DNA of 13,150 bases, taken from positions 1-13,150 of the forward strand of contig JAQUQF010000019.1 in the NCBI GenBank assembly GCA_028749105.1, given 5' to 3'. This DNA comes from Acidobacteriota bacterium. GTDB taxonomy: Bacteria > Acidobacteriota > Aminicenantia > UBA2199. This document shows, piece after piece, positions 12,893 to 13,150 of the stretch (position 1 is its first letter; each line of letters opens with the position of its first letter). Below the pieces are notes generated by a model, which did no database searches, was not told the DNA's origin, and saw nothing but the letters and a program-made list of their open reading frames with translations. Made by a program: the position numbers and the translations under genes.

Positions 12893-13150
12893 TCAGTAGA
12901 CGACCAGGCTGGCGTAGCCGACCACTTCGTCCGTGTCGCCCGACACCTCGCCGGAATGGGTGTAGCAAACCAGTTCCGCCCGGCCGGCACCGGCACGGCG
13001 CGCGGCATGCAGCATGATCACCGTTGGCGCCACGCCGCACATGGAGATGCGCTGGTCGCGGACGACGCGGTAGAGCCCCTCGGCGTCGAGCTGCAGCATG
13101 CGCTCGATGGCCATGAAGTCAAGCTCCCTGGCCCGCGCTGCCGCGATGTA
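12893..13150 (-). CDS. amrB: MEMO1-family protein, AmmeMemoRadiSam system protein B (partial, C-terminus)
   Basis: The last 85 residues of a MEMO1-family protein are present; the N-terminus is beyond the right edge. The segment reads RARELDFMAIERMLQLDAEGLYRVVRDQ, then SMCGVAPTVIMLHAARRAGA, then AELVCYTHSGEVSGDTDEVVGYASLVVY. The SMCG cysteine corresponds to the conserved metal-site cysteine of MEMO proteins (Cys244 in the human protein), and HSGEVSGD...VVGYAS is the family's C-terminal signature. In bacteria and archaea these proteins are usually encoded near an AMMECR1-domain protein and a radical SAM enzyme; those partners would have to lie outside this window. The role is an oxidative or modification reaction not yet clearly defined. 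It precedes pcnB by 8 bp and probably shares its transcript. Confidence 0.88.
   Translation of the reverse strand, partial: YIAAARARELDFMAIERMLQLDAEGLYRVVRDQRISMCGVAPTVIMLHAARRAGAGRAELVCYTHSGEVSGDTDEVVGYASLVVY

Noticed and set aside
11652..12899. 415-codon plus-strand frame opposite pcnB
   Set aside because: Its length is due to high GC with few stop codons. The minus-strand product carries clear nucleotidyltransferase motifs, this one none.

Overview
The window comes from a mostly GC-rich, densely packed bacterial chromosome, interrupted by a conspicuously AT-rich stretch from about 6.8 to 9.6 kb. The mix of genes (MurB, a ComF-like protein, tungstate uptake, a MEMO1-family protein of the AmmeMemoRadiSam set, signal-peptide plus transmembrane proteins with GTW beta domains) suggests a Gram-negative-type anaerobe. 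Something in or near Acidobacteriota/Aminicenantes is plausible, but this is an impression from gene style and not a demonstrated placement.

Layout. 1-2197 (minus strand) is an operon purM - tupA - tupB, joining a purine biosynthesis enzyme to a tungstate ABC importer; tupB runs off the left edge. A divergent promoter pair lies at 2230-2306. Rightward from it run a 27-codon leader ORF and a comF-family gene that overlaps it by 4 bp. A separate promoter then serves a small membrane-anchored beta-domain protein (3291-3935). Convergent to that is a minus-strand pair: a beta-propeller lipoprotein (4958-6322) followed by murB (3993-4955). Upstream of the pair are a good sigma70-type promoter, a very short 5' leader, a possible 52-aa leaderless ORF whose stop overlaps the lipoprotein start, and an 11-bp perfect dyad.

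AT-rich island, about 6790-9570, all on the minus strand. Reading in the direction of transcription: a possible 57-aa membrane peptide; a 69-aa secreted peptide with six cysteines; a secreted six-bladed (NHL-like) beta-propeller; a 53-aa single-pass membrane protein; and a membrane-anchored thioredoxin-fold protein with a CGSC active site. This is the best candidate in the window for an undescribed system: an exported disulfide-rich peptide with dedicated extracytoplasmic partners. It looks horizontally acquired. At its right end sits a HigBA-like toxin-antitoxin pair whose promoter carries a 7-bp perfect palindrome.

Right end. A secreted Ntn-hydrolase of the C45/acyl-transferase type (10399-11595, plus) has a near-consensus promoter. 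It converges, with overlapping stop codons, on a minus-strand pair: the end of a MEMO1-family gene (cut by the window edge) followed by a PcnB/CCA-adding nucleotidyltransferase.

No tRNA, rRNA, CRISPR array or transposase was seen.
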